This document shows positions 1 to 9,079 of a DNA stretch of 64,000 nucleotides, in pieces. How positions within the stretch are numbered: position 1 is the stretch's first letter; the number at the start of each line of letters is the position of its first letter. The stretch comes from Lentisphaerota bacterium (lineage in GTDB: Bacteria > Verrucomicrobiota > Kiritimatiellia > UBA8416 > JAIOPI01), in the NCBI GenBank assembly GCA_021413965.1, contig JAIOPI010000022.1, positions 62,001 through 126,000 of the forward strand, read 5' to 3'. The translations under genes and the position numbers were made by a program. The notes under the pieces are model-generated. The model made no database searches and was not told the DNA's origin. It saw only the letters and a list, made by a program, of their open reading frames with translations.

Positions 1-171
1 CAGCAGGTAGGCCAACGTCTTGCCGGTCCCGGTCTCCGAGTTGATGTAGGCGTGGCGCCCGTCCATCAGCACGGGCCACGCGGCGACCTGGATGTCCATC
101 GGCTCGGTGATGTTCTGTTTCGCCAGCGCCGCCACCAGCGGCGGCGGGAGCGCCAAATCAGCAAATGTCAT
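1..171 (-). CDS. DEAD-box RNA helicase, N-terminal part (cut by window edge)
   Basis: The first 57 codons of an ATP-dependent RNA helicase that continues beyond the window start. Visible are the N-terminal Q-motif region, with phenylalanine, a LPPPL segment and a proline-x-x-isoleucine-glutamine core (MDIQ), then the Walker A motif I reading SETGTGKT near residues 47-54. This order and spacing are diagnostic of DEAD-box helicases, which unwind short RNA duplexes in ribosome assembly or mRNA turnover. The ATG at 171 is preceded by GAGGA about 8 bases upstream. It diverges from the PstS-like gene. The specific subfamily (RhlE, CsdA, RhlB) cannot be read from this fragment. Confidence 0.85.
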   Translation of the reverse strand, partial: MTFADLALPPPLVAALAKQNITEPMDIQVAAWPVLMDGRHAYINSETGTGKTLAYLL

Positions 172-289
172 AGTGAGTCCTCAGGTGAAGCCTAGCAGAT
201 GCGGGCATGAACCGCGACTCCTGAACGTCCGCTCACCAGGGATGAAGGACGCCGGCGCCTGCCGCGGGGCCGGTTCCCGCCGCCCGATC

Positions 290-317
290 TTGACGGCGCG
301 GTGGAAACCCCTAGCAT
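290..317 (+). promoter_or_regulatory. Predicted sigma70-type promoter of the PstS-like gene
   Basis: TTGACG at 290-295 and TAGCAT at 312-317 are separated by 16 bases, placing a start near 325 and a leader of about 45 bases before the ATG at 369. No Pho-box-like direct repeat was evident upstream. Read by eye only. Confidence 0.45.
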
Positions 318-368
318 GGGCACGTGGGGCACGGCGGACGGGTGGCGGTAGTCGGCGAAAGGATCCGT

Positions 369-1220
369 ATGATGAAGAGCGCGCAGCGTGCCGGGTTCGC
401 GATGGTGCTGGCCTTGGGAGCCTTGACCGCAACCGCCGCGGACCGGCTGGTCATCAAGGGCTCAAACACGTTTGGCGAAGAGCTCGGGCCGTCGCTCATC
501 GAGGCCTATCGCAGGGGGCACACGAACGTCACCATTGAGCTCGATCGCGAGGGTAGCGCCTCCGGATTCCTTGGACTCCTCCGCGGCGAAGCCGATATCG
601 GCGCGTCATCGCGCCACGCGAGCGAGGACGAACTGCGCCAGGCACAATCGCGCGGGGTGGCGCTCAGGGCCCATGCCATTGGCTACTATGGCGTTGCCGT
701 CATCGTCAACAGCGCCAATCCCCTCCAGGGCTTGAAGCACGAGCAGGTCTGCGACCTCTTCACGGGCGCCGCACGGTCCTGGCAGGAGGTCGGCGGCCCC
801 GAGGCCCCGGTGCGGCTCTTCATCCGCGATCCCTCCTCCGGTACCTACCTCGGCTTCCAGGAACTCGCCATGGAACGCAAACCCTATGCCGGATCGGCCA
901 CCCCGCTGCCCGACTATGGGGCGATTGTCGACGCCGTGGCAGCCGACCCCAACGCCATCGGCTACGCGCCGATGAATCTCACCAGCCATACCGGCGTGCG
1001 CGGCTTGCGCGTCAATGGCGTGCCGTCCACGGTGGTGGCCGTCAACGAAGGCGCGTATCCCTACTCCCGCACGCTCTGGCTTTACACCGTCAGAGGCCGC
1101 GAATCGACGGAGGCCAAGTCGTTCATCCGCTTTGTGCAGTCCCAGGCCGGGCAGCAGGTGCTGAGCGATGCGGGGTTCGTGCGGCACTTCGAGTCGCGCC
1201 TGTGGTTCCCGTCCTTCTGA
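369..1220 (+). CDS. PstS-like phosphate/anion-binding periplasmic protein
   Basis: A 283-residue type 2 periplasmic substrate-binding protein of the PstS family. An N-terminal signal peptide (MMK, then a hydrophobic stretch ending in TATAA) is followed by IKGSNTF, the usual first beta-strand and anion-binding loop. Further along are an ADIGASSR segment and DPSSGTYLGF, the SGT loop that contacts phosphate in this family. The start at 369 is chosen because AAAGGA lies about 6 bases upstream and the signal peptide begins there; an upstream in-frame extension lacks both. No pstC, pstA or pstB genes are adjacent, so it is an orphan binding protein. It could serve uptake, sensing or a related anion such as tungstate. 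Confidence 0.8.
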   Translation: MMKSAQRAGFAMVLALGALTATAADRLVIKGSNTFGEELGPSLIEAYRRGHTNVTIELDREGSASGFLGLLRGEADIGASSRHASEDELRQAQSRGVALRAHAIGYYGVAVIVNSANPLQGLKHEQVCDLFTGAARSWQEVGGPEAPVRLFIRDPSSGTYLGFQELAMERKPYAGSATPLPDYGAIVDAVAADPNAIGYAPMNLTSHTGVRGLRVNGVPSTVVAVNEGAYPYSRTLWLYTVRGRESTEAKSFIRFVQSQAGQQVLSDAGFVRHFESRLWFPSF

Positions 1221-1326
1221 TGGGCCCCGCCTGACGACCGGGACCGCGCCTGCCCGCGCGCCAATCGGGGGGCGTGGGGCGTTTCGCCGCCGCGTGGCGA
1301 TGCCCGCCGGCGGATCGGCAAGCGCC

Positions 1327-4026
1327 TCAGGCCAGGAGCCGCGCCTGCAGCAGGCGCGACATCGGGTCGTCTTGCCACAGGTCGTACTGGCAGAGCCTGA
1401 CGCGGCCACGCCCCAGCGGCAGGTCCATGATCCCCACCAGCCAGTCGACCCGGCCGCGGTGACGGATCTTGTCGCCCGGCACGGTGAACGTGGACACCGT
1501 GACGGCGCCGGCCAGCACGCGCGCGCCCGCGACCTCGTGCAGACTCCAGTGCGGCAGTGTCTCGACAAGTGCCTGCGTCGCCACGTCGCCCACGGGCAGT
1601 CCGCGAAACTCAGGGACCTTGCGCAAATAGTGGAACTGCCCGACAAAGGCCCCCATGCCCTGAACCGCCTTCAACGGCCACGGCAACACGCGCGCGGCGA
1701 CCAGCGGCTCCAGCACGTCCGGGGTCAGTCCCGTGATCAACACGGACGCGCCGGCGCGGGTGGCGCGAATCAGCCGCCGCCAGTCCGTCACCTCGAGCGT
1801 CGCGGGGTCGCGCACCACACGCCAGCGGCCCAGGGTGGTCACGCCGGCGCGCGGCACCTCGAATGCCATGGCCGTCGGCAGCACATACATGGCCTCGCGG
1901 CTTTCATAACGCACGCGTCCGCCGGCCACGACTTGCAAGCACAGATGGTAGCGCCCCGGTGCGCCGGCCTGCCCCAGCACGGCGGAACGTGTCGCACGCA
2001 CCCGTCCGCCGCCGAGGGCCGGCAGCTCGGCGCGGCCAAGCAGACGGCCGTCGGGCGCGCGCCAGGCCAACCGCACCTGGCAGGCGCCCAGCGGCCAGTC
2101 CGTCACCACCCACGCGCGCGCCCGCACGGACTGCCCCGGATGCAGATGGCGCGCGTCCGGGCGAACCACGCCGATGATGGCCCGGTTGGCCTGCTGCATG
2201 GCTGCGTATGCCGGTTTCGGCTCGCGCCAGACATCCGTGATGCCGGCGGAACTTTCCCAGCCGACATCGTTGAGTTGCGTCAGCACGTAGCCGGTCACGA
2301 GCCGGTTCAACCGGATGGCCTCGGTCTGGCGCTTGTTCCCCTCGGCCTGAACGGTGTTGGCCTGGGCCGTCAACCGCGCCAGGCTCCCGAACTCGCGCGC
2401 CAGCCCCCGCGCGCGGAATCCGTCGGCCAGCGCGCGCGCGAACTCGGCGTACTGACGCGCATCCTGCCCGTCGCGCACGCGGTATTGGCGCAAGGCACGC
2501 GCGTAATCCATGACCCCGCCGTAGCCAAACTCCGACAGGAAATACGACGGATGCAGGCGGCGCAGGCGGCGCATCCAGGGCGCAATCGACGCCTCGGGCG
2601 TGAGGCCCAGGGTGTGGGGCGGCACCATGCGCGCCGGATCGCCGAGCTGGCGTAGAAAATCAAATATGGCGCCTGGCACCGGGGCGCGGACGTAGATGTG
2701 CACGTCCTCGAAATGGGCGGGGCGCGGACGGCGGGCCGGCTGCGCCTCGGTGCGGCCGCTCCATCCCGCGTGCGGGGCGATCGCGACGGGGCCGGAGTTG
2801 CCGATCACCGGGCGCGTGGGATCCAGCCCGCGCGCGAGGTGAAAGATCTGGCGCCGGATCTGTCTGTCCGCGCGGCCGCTCTCGTTCACAATGCCCCAGA
2901 GGACGATGGAAGGATGATTCCGGTCGCGCCGGATCATGGCCGCCATTTCCTGGCGCGCGCGCCGCCGCAGTTCCGGCCCGCGGCGAATCCAGGCCAGCGC
3001 CGACTCCTCGTAAACCAGCAGCCCGAGTTCGTCGGCGGCGTCTAATGCGCAGGGCAGCATCGGCTTGAGGTGGGCGCGCACCAGATTGAATCCGCCCGCC
3101 TTGATCAGTGCCACCTCACGGCGGGCAAAGGTGGCGTCTGCCGGATTGATCAGGGACTCCGGATAGTTCGGCTGAAGCAGGATACCCTTCACGTAGAAGG
3201 GCCTGCCGTTCAGGACAAGTCCGTGCCGGCGTATCTGCACATCGCGCAGGCCAAACCGCACGCGCCGGATGGCGCCGTTCGACAGCGCCCCCTCCACCGT
3301 GTACAGGTGCGGATCCTCGGGACTCCAAGCCCGCGGTGACGTCAGCGGCACGACGACTGAGACGCGCCTGGCGCCGCGTCCCGCAGGCCGCACGAACGCC
3401 CCCTGGGCACAGCGCCGGCCGCGCGCGTCGCGCACGGTCCACACGCCGCTGACCGGGCCCGGCCCATCGAGCGTCAGATGGAACGTCGCGCGGGCACGGG
3501 CGAGATGCGGCCGGACGTGGAGATCCGCGATGAAGACGGCGGGGCGGGATTCCAGGAACACGCCGCCCCACAGCCCGGCATAGGGGTAGTACCAGGTCTC
3601 CTTCGAGGACGCGACATCACGCAGGTCAAGGCCGCCGATGTTCTGACCGGGAGCGGCATGGATGATCCAGATGGCCAGCAGGTGATCGCCGCCCGGCTGC
3701 ACGACGCGCGTGAGCTCCAGCTCAAAGCCCGTATAGCCACCCTCGTGCGCGCCGACCTCGCGGCCGTCGACGTAGACGCGCGCCAGGTAGTTTGCGCCTT
3801 CGCTGCACAGGAAAATGCGCTGCCCGCGCCAGGCAGCGGGCACGGTGATACGCCGGTAGTAGACCGCGGGGCCGTGGTAATCGGGAAACTGCGTTTGCCA
3901 GACGCCGGGCACCGAAACCGTCTTGAGACCACGCCGCGGCGGACGGTCAAGCCATCCCTGGCGATCAGCGCCCAGTTCGGCATCCGCCACCCACTGCCAA
4001 TCCCCGTTGAGCGTCGCACGTGTCAT
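1327..4026 (-). CDS. Glycoside hydrolase family 2 protein (beta-galactosidase/glucuronidase type)
   Basis: An 899-residue GH2 enzyme. The N-terminal jelly-roll sugar-binding domain has the family signature around GVWQTQFPDYHGPAVYYRR and NYLARVYVDG. An immunoglobulin-like domain and a TIM barrel follow. The barrel shows HPSIVLWGIVNES, whose NE pair supplies the acid/base glutamate, and FLSEFGYGG, which carries the nucleophile glutamate. About 300 further residues form C-terminal beta-rich domains. There is no signal peptide at the chosen start. The ATG at 4026 overlaps the stop codon of the zinc-ribbon gene (ATGA), so the two are probably translationally coupled. GH2 covers galactosidases, glucuronidases and mannosidases; the substrate cannot be decided from sequence alone. 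Confidence 0.9.
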   Translation of the reverse strand: MTRATLNGDWQWVADAELGADRQGWLDRPPRRGLKTVSVPGVWQTQFPDYHGPAVYYRRITVPAAWRGQRIFLCSEGANYLARVYVDGREVGAHEGGYTGFELELTRVVQPGGDHLLAIWIIHAAPGQNIGGLDLRDVASSKETWYYPYAGLWGGVFLESRPAVFIADLHVRPHLARARATFHLTLDGPGPVSGVWTVRDARGRRCAQGAFVRPAGRGARRVSVVVPLTSPRAWSPEDPHLYTVEGALSNGAIRRVRFGLRDVQIRRHGLVLNGRPFYVKGILLQPNYPESLINPADATFARREVALIKAGGFNLVRAHLKPMLPCALDAADELGLLVYEESALAWIRRGPELRRRARQEMAAMIRRDRNHPSIVLWGIVNESGRADRQIRRQIFHLARGLDPTRPVIGNSGPVAIAPHAGWSGRTEAQPARRPRPAHFEDVHIYVRAPVPGAIFDFLRQLGDPARMVPPHTLGLTPEASIAPWMRRLRRLHPSYFLSEFGYGGVMDYARALRQYRVRDGQDARQYAEFARALADGFRARGLAREFGSLARLTAQANTVQAEGNKRQTEAIRLNRLVTGYVLTQLNDVGWESSAGITDVWREPKPAYAAMQQANRAIIGVVRPDARHLHPGQSVRARAWVVTDWPLGACQVRLAWRAPDGRLLGRAELPALGGGRVRATRSAVLGQAGAPGRYHLCLQVVAGGRVRYESREAMYVLPTAMAFEVPRAGVTTLGRWRVVRDPATLEVTDWRRLIRATRAGASVLITGLTPDVLEPLVAARVLPWPLKAVQGMGAFVGQFHYLRKVPEFRGLPVGDVATQALVETLPHWSLHEVAGARVLAGAVTVSTFTVPGDKIRHRGRVDWLVGIMDLPLGRGRVRLCQYDLWQDDPMSRLLQARLLA

Positions 4027-4208
4027 CGCGAGTGGGCTGGCGGTGCGGCTGGGGCGGGGATGGGCACGACCTCGACGCGGGCCGGCTTGGCGGGACCCTG
4101 ACATGTCCAGCTGTCGGTGCAGCTGCGGCAACGATACATCTTGCGCGCATAATCGTCGCCAAAGGTGAGGACCGTGACCGAGTGCGAACCGCATTTCGGA
4201 CAGTTCAT
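4023..4208 (-). CDS. Small zinc-ribbon protein
   Basis: A 61-residue protein with two CxxC knuckles, CPKCG near residues 3-7 and CRSC near residues 27-30. It resembles the zinc-ribbon fold of transcription factors such as NrdR or TFIIS, and ends in a proline/alanine-rich tail. The start at 4208 is supported by GGAGGAA about 7 bases upstream; an in-frame start 21 bases earlier lacks such a site. It overlaps the GH2 gene by four bases. No function beyond zinc binding can be assigned; a nucleic-acid-binding or regulatory role is inference. Confidence 0.65.
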   Translation of the reverse strand: MNCPKCGSHSVTVLTFGDDYARKMYRCRSCTDSWTCQGPAKPARVEVVPIPAPAAPPAHSR

Positions 4209-4315
4209 GTATGCTTCCTCCGCGAGCACGACATCGGCAGGCGTCTGCGGCCGCTCGCGTGGACCTGATGCCAGTCGTAGACAGGCCAGTCTGACAGGTC
4301 CAGCCTAGAAGTCAA

Positions 4316-4335
4316 CGGACGATTGGAACCGTCCG
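4316..4335 (-). terminator. Hairpin downstream of the Hyf/Ehr-like operon (weak terminator candidate)
   Basis: A 6-bp stem (CGGACG with CGTCCG) closes an 8-base loop immediately after the TAA stop of the ferredoxin-NuoB gene. The sequence after it on the minus strand is only moderately T-rich, so intrinsic termination is uncertain. Confidence 0.3.
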
Positions 4336-4337
4336 GC

Positions 4338-5108
4338 TTACGCGGGCCTGGATTCGATGCGGCCGAGCAGGCGCAGGAGTCCATCGAGGATGGTCAAGGG
4401 ATGCGGCGGGCAACCGGGGATGAACAGGTCCACGGGCAGGCAGCTGGCGGCGCCGTTACGGACCTCGGGCTGATGGATATAGGGCCCGCCCGCAATGGCG
4501 CAGGCCCCAACCGCAATCACCAGCTTCGGCGCCGGCACCGCCGCATAGGTTTCGCGCAGCGCAAAATCCATGTTCCTCGTCACCGGGCCGGTGATGAGAA
4601 GTCCATCGGCGTGGCGCGGCGAGGCGACAAACTGAATGCCGAATCGCCCAAGGTCGAAGACCACCGTGCTGAGCACGTTGATGTCGGCCTCGCAGGCGTT
4701 GCAGCCGCCCGCACTGACCTGCCGCAGCTTCAGCGAATGCCCGAAAAGCCGCTTGGCCTTCTCATCCAGCGCCTGTGCCAACTTCAGTTCCCCCTCGCCC
4801 ATCACGAGATCCTCCCGGGCGCGTGTGGCGAGGCGATGGTCCGTGGTGAAGCGGATGGCATCCTGCGGACAGGCCTGCACACATTCCGTGCAGAACAGGC
4901 AGCGCCCCAGGTCGAGCCGCAGGCCCTTGCTGTCGAGCGTGATGGCGTCCGTCGGGCAGACGTCGGCGCAGACACGGCAGTCCGGCGGGCACTTGGCCGG
5001 GTCGATGACCGGCCGCCCGCGCAAGCGGTCCGGCACGTTGGGCTTGTCCGTCGGGAAGCGGATGGTCCGATGCCCCTGACGCAAACGGGCAAGTAGCACG
5101 TTAATCAT
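4338..5108 (-). CDS. Fused 2x[4Fe-4S] ferredoxin and NuoB/HyfI-like subunit
   Basis: A 256-residue electron-transfer subunit that joins two proteins usually encoded separately (HyfH/NuoI and HyfI/NuoB). Residues 40-51 and 70-80 carry two tetracysteine sets (C40, C44, C47, C51 and C70, C73, C76, C80) for two [4Fe-4S] clusters. The C-terminal half is NuoB-like and keeps its four proximal-cluster cysteines at C136, C139, C203 and C233, within GGCNACE, GACAIAGG and PGCPPHP. The start at 5108 has GGGAG upstream; an earlier in-frame start lacks a site. It is the last gene of the operon and should pass electrons between the HyfG-like subunit and an external ferredoxin-like partner on the cytoplasmic side of the membrane. 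Confidence 0.88.
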   Translation of the reverse strand: MINVLLARLRQGHRTIRFPTDKPNVPDRLRGRPVIDPAKCPPDCRVCADVCPTDAITLDSKGLRLDLGRCLFCTECVQACPQDAIRFTTDHRLATRAREDLVMGEGELKLAQALDEKAKRLFGHSLKLRQVSAGGCNACEADINVLSTVVFDLGRFGIQFVASPRHADGLLITGPVTRNMDFALRETYAAVPAPKLVIAVGACAIAGGPYIHQPEVRNGAASCLPVDLFIPGCPPHPLTILDGLLRLLGRIESRPA

Positions 5109-5220
5109 GAACCACTCCCGTCGGGCACCATGCCCAGAGCGAACGAACACAAATGACATATAAGCGAGGACGTCGGTAACGACTCGTGGCCAATCCGAAA
5201 CGCTAGGCCTTGTTTGGCGC

Positions 5221-6822
5221 TCATAGATCGTGCCCGCAGTACGAGAGGTTGAAGCTCTTGTTGCAGAGGGGGAAGTCGGAAATCTGCTGATTGCGCAAGG
5301 CCAGGGCGAGCCCCATCCAGTTATGGAAGGACGGGTCCACCACCTTGTAGCGCGCCAGCCGCCCGGAGTCGTCCGTCACGGCCACATGGCAGATTTCACC
5401 ACGCCACCCTTCGACCAGTGTCACGACCACGTGATCGGGGCGGGCGGCCCCCACGGCCGTGCGCACGGGGCCCTCGGGCAGCGCCTTCATCTGCTCCTGG
5501 ATGAACAGGACGGAGCGCTGGATCTCGAGCCAGCGCACGTAGGCGCGGGCAAAAACGTCGCCGGTGGTCCAGGTGGAGATTGGAACTTGCGCGAAGCGGA
5601 AGATGCCGGAAGGGAACTGGGAGCGCACATCGTAGTCGATGCCGCAGGCCCGCGCAGCCGGTCCAACCAGTCCCAGGCTGAGCGCAACCTCGGGCTGGAC
5701 TCGCCCCGTGCCCTCAAAGCGCGCCTGGACGGAAGCCGACTCCCACAGGAGGTTGACCGCACTCTGCACGTCACGATAAGTCGCCGCCAGGCGGGTCAGC
5801 AGCTGGTCCCGGCGGGCATCGTCCACATCGAATGCCACGCCGCCCGGCCGCACGAGCCCGCGGCCGAACCGGCTGCCGCACAACAGCGCGCTCAGGTTCA
5901 GGAAATCGCCGCGCAGGCGTCCGCAGTACGACGAGGTCGGCAGGAACCCGACGTCGCCGGCGAGCGCGCCCAGATCGCCGGTGTGGTTGGCGAGGCGCTC
6001 CAGTTCAAGGGCCACGCCGCGCAGCACCTCCGCCCGCCCGGGCACCCGCCCCTCCCCCAGGGCCTCCAGCGCCTGGCAGTACGCCGTCGCGTGGCCGATG
6101 GTCGTGTCGCCCGCGAGCGTCTCGATGGCCGGGATGCCGCGCTTGTCCGGCCCCCCGATGAGCATGCGCTCGACGCCGCGGTGCTGGTAGCCAAGCGAGA
6201 TCTCCAGGTGCAGCACCTCTTCCCCGTGACACTGGAAACGAAAATGGCCGGGCTCAATCACCCCGGCATGCACCGGCCCGACGGCGACCTCGTGGACCTC
6301 CTCGCCCTCAACGCGGTAGAAATCCGTCACGCCGATAAGCGGCCCCGCCCCATGTGTCCCGGCACCGGGCGCCGCCTGCCCCTCGAGGGCCGGCAGCAGG
6401 GCCTGCGCGGGGGCGTCGGCATCCGCGCCCGCGGGGGACCCGGGGGCCAGATCGCGATAGGAGGCGTGGAAGCGCACCGGCTTCAGCCAGGGATGGCCGC
6501 GCGGCGTCACGCCGTACTGCTCGGCAATCTCGCGCTCGAAGAGGTGCACCTGCGGACATTCGCGCGTGAGCGACGGAAAATCATCGGCCGCCAGGACGCT
6601 GCGGGCTCCGCGCAGTATGGCGCGCGCGCTGTCGTTGAGCACAGCGAAAAGCTCCACCGGAGCGCCGGGCGCCGGGCAATGGCCAAAGAGGGCGGACACG
6701 CGCAAGCCACGCCCGACACCGGCGGCGATGGCGCGCTGGAACTCAGGCATCGGCAAGAGCGGCAGGCCCGCCTTCGGCATGGCCTGCCCCGGGTGCAGGG
6801 CAGCAAATCCCGTCCTAGCCAT
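5221..6822 (-). CDS. HyfG/NuoCD-like large subunit lacking NiFe ligands
   Basis: A 533-residue subunit with an N-terminal NuoC-like domain (FEREIAEQYG near 95-104) fused to a NuoD/hydrogenase-large-subunit domain. GPVHAGVIEPGHF (183-195) and LGYQHRGVER (210-219) are the conserved entry motifs of this superfamily. The N-terminal CxxC that binds NiFe in HycE/HyfG should sit in the helix before AYCQALE, but the sequence there reads LAGDT (236-240). The C-terminal DPCxxC is replaced by FNLSYCGHDL at the end of the protein. The enzyme therefore cannot hold a standard NiFe centre, which matches Ehr-type complexes. The ATG at 6822 follows AGGAGG at good spacing. It sits between the HyfF-like and ferredoxin-NuoB genes. 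Confidence 0.85.
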   Translation of the reverse strand: MARTGFAALHPGQAMPKAGLPLLPMPEFQRAIAAGVGRGLRVSALFGHCPAPGAPVELFAVLNDSARAILRGARSVLAADDFPSLTRECPQVHLFEREIAEQYGVTPRGHPWLKPVRFHASYRDLAPGSPAGADADAPAQALLPALEGQAAPGAGTHGAGPLIGVTDFYRVEGEEVHEVAVGPVHAGVIEPGHFRFQCHGEEVLHLEISLGYQHRGVERMLIGGPDKRGIPAIETLAGDTTIGHATAYCQALEALGEGRVPGRAEVLRGVALELERLANHTGDLGALAGDVGFLPTSSYCGRLRGDFLNLSALLCGSRFGRGLVRPGGVAFDVDDARRDQLLTRLAATYRDVQSAVNLLWESASVQARFEGTGRVQPEVALSLGLVGPAARACGIDYDVRSQFPSGIFRFAQVPISTWTTGDVFARAYVRWLEIQRSVLFIQEQMKALPEGPVRTAVGAARPDHVVVTLVEGWRGEICHVAVTDDSGRLARYKVVDPSFHNWMGLALALRNQQISDFPLCNKSFNLSYCGHDL

Positions 6823-6978
6823 GGCGTGACCCTCCTGTCCGGGAAAACGGAGTCGCCCAGGCGCGCCGGGCGTCCGCGGATGGCACGCAGGGCACGGCAT
6901 GCAGGCCGCCTCCCAGAGCGCCGGCGGCGCGGAACGTGCCGCGCGGCGCGCGGCCTGGTCGTGGTCGTCGGGTCGAGT

Positions 6979-8427
6979 TCATGGTGCCGTCTCCAGGAAG
7001 GCAGCAGCCTCGCGCACGAGGGTGACGAGCGGCCGGGGCACATACAGGCCCAGCAGAAGCACGAGCGCCAGGCAGAGCACAATCGGCGCGCCGGTGGCCA
7101 CGCTATCCCGCAGAACCGGCGCGCCGGGTGGCGGATCGGGCGGCTCGCCCTGCACCACGCCCAGCACCGTCGCGCCCATGCCGACAAAGACCACGCCGAG
7201 CAGCAGCAGGAAGAGCCCGCCGACGACAAAATGGCCGTCGCGAATGGCGGCGCTGAGGATCGTGAACTCGCTGACAAAGGGGGCAAATGGCGGAGAGCCC
7301 GTGATCGCCAGAAACCCGGCAAGAAACAGGGCCCCGGACAGCGGCACGCGCTTGAGGGCGCCACGGACGTCGCTCGTCATTTTCGAGCCATAGGCGCGGT
7401 GGATGTTGCCGGCACTCAGGAAAAGAACCGCCTTGGTCAACCCGTTGTTGATGAGATGCAGAAGCGCACCGTAGGTCGCGGCCCCGCCCAGGCCGATGCC
7501 CAGCACGAGGATCCCCATGTGCTCCACACTGGAATAGGCCAGCAGGCGCTTCAGATCGCGCTGCCGCACCATGAAGACGGCGCCCACGGCCATCGAGAGC
7601 AGTCCGGTGGCGACGAAGATCTCCCGCGCAAAGTCCGCTTCGCCCGCCGCCACGCAGATGTGATACATGCGCAAGATGGCGAGGAAGGCGCAACTCGTGA
7701 CCCCGCCCGCCAGCAGGGTGCCGACGATCCCAGGCGCTTCGCCATACGCATCGGGCTTCCACGTGTGCATCGGCGCCAGGCCCATCTTGGTGCCATAGCC
7801 GACGAACAGCAGCACGAAACCCGCATGCAGCCAGGGCGGCGAGAGGCGCGGCGCTTCGCGCACGAGTGCGTCAAACAACAGCGTCGATTCCAGTCCCGCC
7901 TTGAGGGCGGCATAGGCCAGGAAGAAGGATCCCAGGAGCGCCAGCGCGATGCCAACGGACCCGATGAGGAGGTACTTCCAGGTGGCTTCCAGCGACCGTG
8001 CGTTGTGGTTGAAATAGAGCGACGAGGCGCTGGCCAGCGTGGTGCCCTCCATGGCCACCCACATCAGGCCAAGGTGATGCGAGACCATGACCAGGCTCAT
8101 CAGGCCCTGGACCAGGAACAGGTTGCCGCAGAACAGGCGGTTCGGCCGATCCGCGCGCAGGGCAAGGTAGCCCGGCGCATACAGGGAGCACAGGAAGAAC
8201 AGCACGCTCACAAACCCCAGAATCAGGCGGCCCAGCGCGTCCAGGCGCAGCCAGTCGGAAAGCCCCGTCAACACGGCGCCGTGCATGGTCAGGCTCATCG
8301 CGCCCAGCACGACCGCCAGCTGGCCGAGCCCGCCGATGGGCAGAAGCCAGGGGCGCGTCCGGTCGGACGGCCACAGGAAGGTGGCCGCCGCCATGAACAA
8401 CGGAAACGCAATCAGCAGGTAAATCAT
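6979..8427 (-). CDS. HyfF/NuoN-like antiporter-type membrane subunit
   Basis: A 482-residue polytopic membrane protein of the Mrp-antiporter/complex-I ND2-ND4-ND5 family, closest in size to HyfF. It begins directly with a hydrophobic helix. The VAMEGTTLASA segment corresponds to the conserved TM5 glutamate region, and KMGLAPMHTWKPDAYGEAP and RDLKRLLAYSSVEHMG are family hallmarks carrying the lysine and histidine residues of the proposed proton path. It is expected to translocate protons or sodium ions in the membrane arm of the complex. The start lies 7 bases after the HyfE stop, and a 156-base spacer separates it from the HyfG-like gene. Confidence 0.88.
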   Translation of the reverse strand: MIYLLIAFPLFMAAATFLWPSDRTRPWLLPIGGLGQLAVVLGAMSLTMHGAVLTGLSDWLRLDALGRLILGFVSVLFFLCSLYAPGYLALRADRPNRLFCGNLFLVQGLMSLVMVSHHLGLMWVAMEGTTLASASSLYFNHNARSLEATWKYLLIGSVGIALALLGSFFLAYAALKAGLESTLLFDALVREAPRLSPPWLHAGFVLLFVGYGTKMGLAPMHTWKPDAYGEAPGIVGTLLAGGVTSCAFLAILRMYHICVAAGEADFAREIFVATGLLSMAVGAVFMVRQRDLKRLLAYSSVEHMGILVLGIGLGGAATYGALLHLINNGLTKAVLFLSAGNIHRAYGSKMTSDVRGALKRVPLSGALFLAGFLAITGSPPFAPFVSEFTILSAAIRDGHFVVGGLFLLLLGVVFVGMGATVLGVVQGEPPDPPPGAPVLRDSVATGAPIVLCLALVLLLGLYVPRPLVTLVREAAAFLETAP

Positions 8428-8433
8428 CGCACC

Positions 8434-9075
8434 CTATTCCTTCAGCTCCGCCAGATTCTCGGTGCTGATCGAGGAGAACTCGCGGCTGATATGATGGATA
8501 ATGATGCCCATCACAAAGACGCCCGTGAACAGATCCAGCAGCACGCCGATTTCCACCATGAAAGGCATGGCCTCGAGGAGCAGCAACCCGAAGAGAAAGA
8601 TGCCGTTCTCCAGCAGCAGGTAGCCGAGCACCTGCATGATGGCCTTCTTGCGCGTGATCAGCAGCAGGAACCCGGTCCAGACGGTGGCGAAGGAGGCGGG
8701 CACGAGCAGCGCGTTGGTGTGCGGCTCCGCCAGCGGCAGGGTGTGGGCGAACCCGACCGCCAGCCCGGTGCCGACGGCCCCGAGCAGCATCGAGCTCATG
8801 AAGCTCACGAACGGCGTGACCTCGTGCTGGATCTCCGCTTCGCGCATGGCGTGCACCAGGAACGCCGGAATCACCACGCCCTTGATGACCAGCGTGGCAA
8901 TCACCAACAGCGCGCCCCGCACATCCAGGGTGGCATGGACGAGGAACAGCAGGCCGCCCAGCAAGACGCCCTGCAGCGCCACGGCATTGATGACGGCGCG
9001 AATACGGCTAACCCCCAGGGCATAGAGGTTCAGGGCCAGGATCGCGATCACGAGGGCATCCAACAGCGCATGCAT
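8434..9075 (-). CDS. HyfE-like small membrane subunit (NuoK-like)
   Basis: A 213-residue protein made almost entirely of hydrophobic helices, matching hydrogenase-4 component E, which contains a NuoK-like unit. The LLLENGIFLFGLLLL segment carries the membrane glutamate typical of NuoK/MrpC-type subunits. GAGGTAAT precedes the ATG. Lying between the HyfC- and HyfF-like genes with very short gaps, it should form part of the membrane ion channel of the complex. Confidence 0.85.
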   Translation of the reverse strand: MHALLDALVIAILALNLYALGVSRIRAVINAVALQGVLLGGLLFLVHATLDVRGALLVIATLVIKGVVIPAFLVHAMREAEIQHEVTPFVSFMSSMLLGAVGTGLAVGFAHTLPLAEPHTNALLVPASFATVWTGFLLLITRKKAIMQVLGYLLLENGIFLFGLLLLEAMPFMVEIGVLLDLFTGVFVMGIIIHHISREFSSISTENLAELKE

Positions 9076-9079
9076 GACA

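Noticed and set aside
1221..1326. Terminator between the convergent PstS-like and GH2 genes
   Set aside because: No stem followed by a T-tract was found.
6815..6982. A 55-codon ORF between the HyfF- and HyfG-like genes, coupled by ATGA
   Set aside because: Arginine/glycine-rich with no recognisable feature and no ribosome site beyond the overlap. Kept only as a low-probability small gene.
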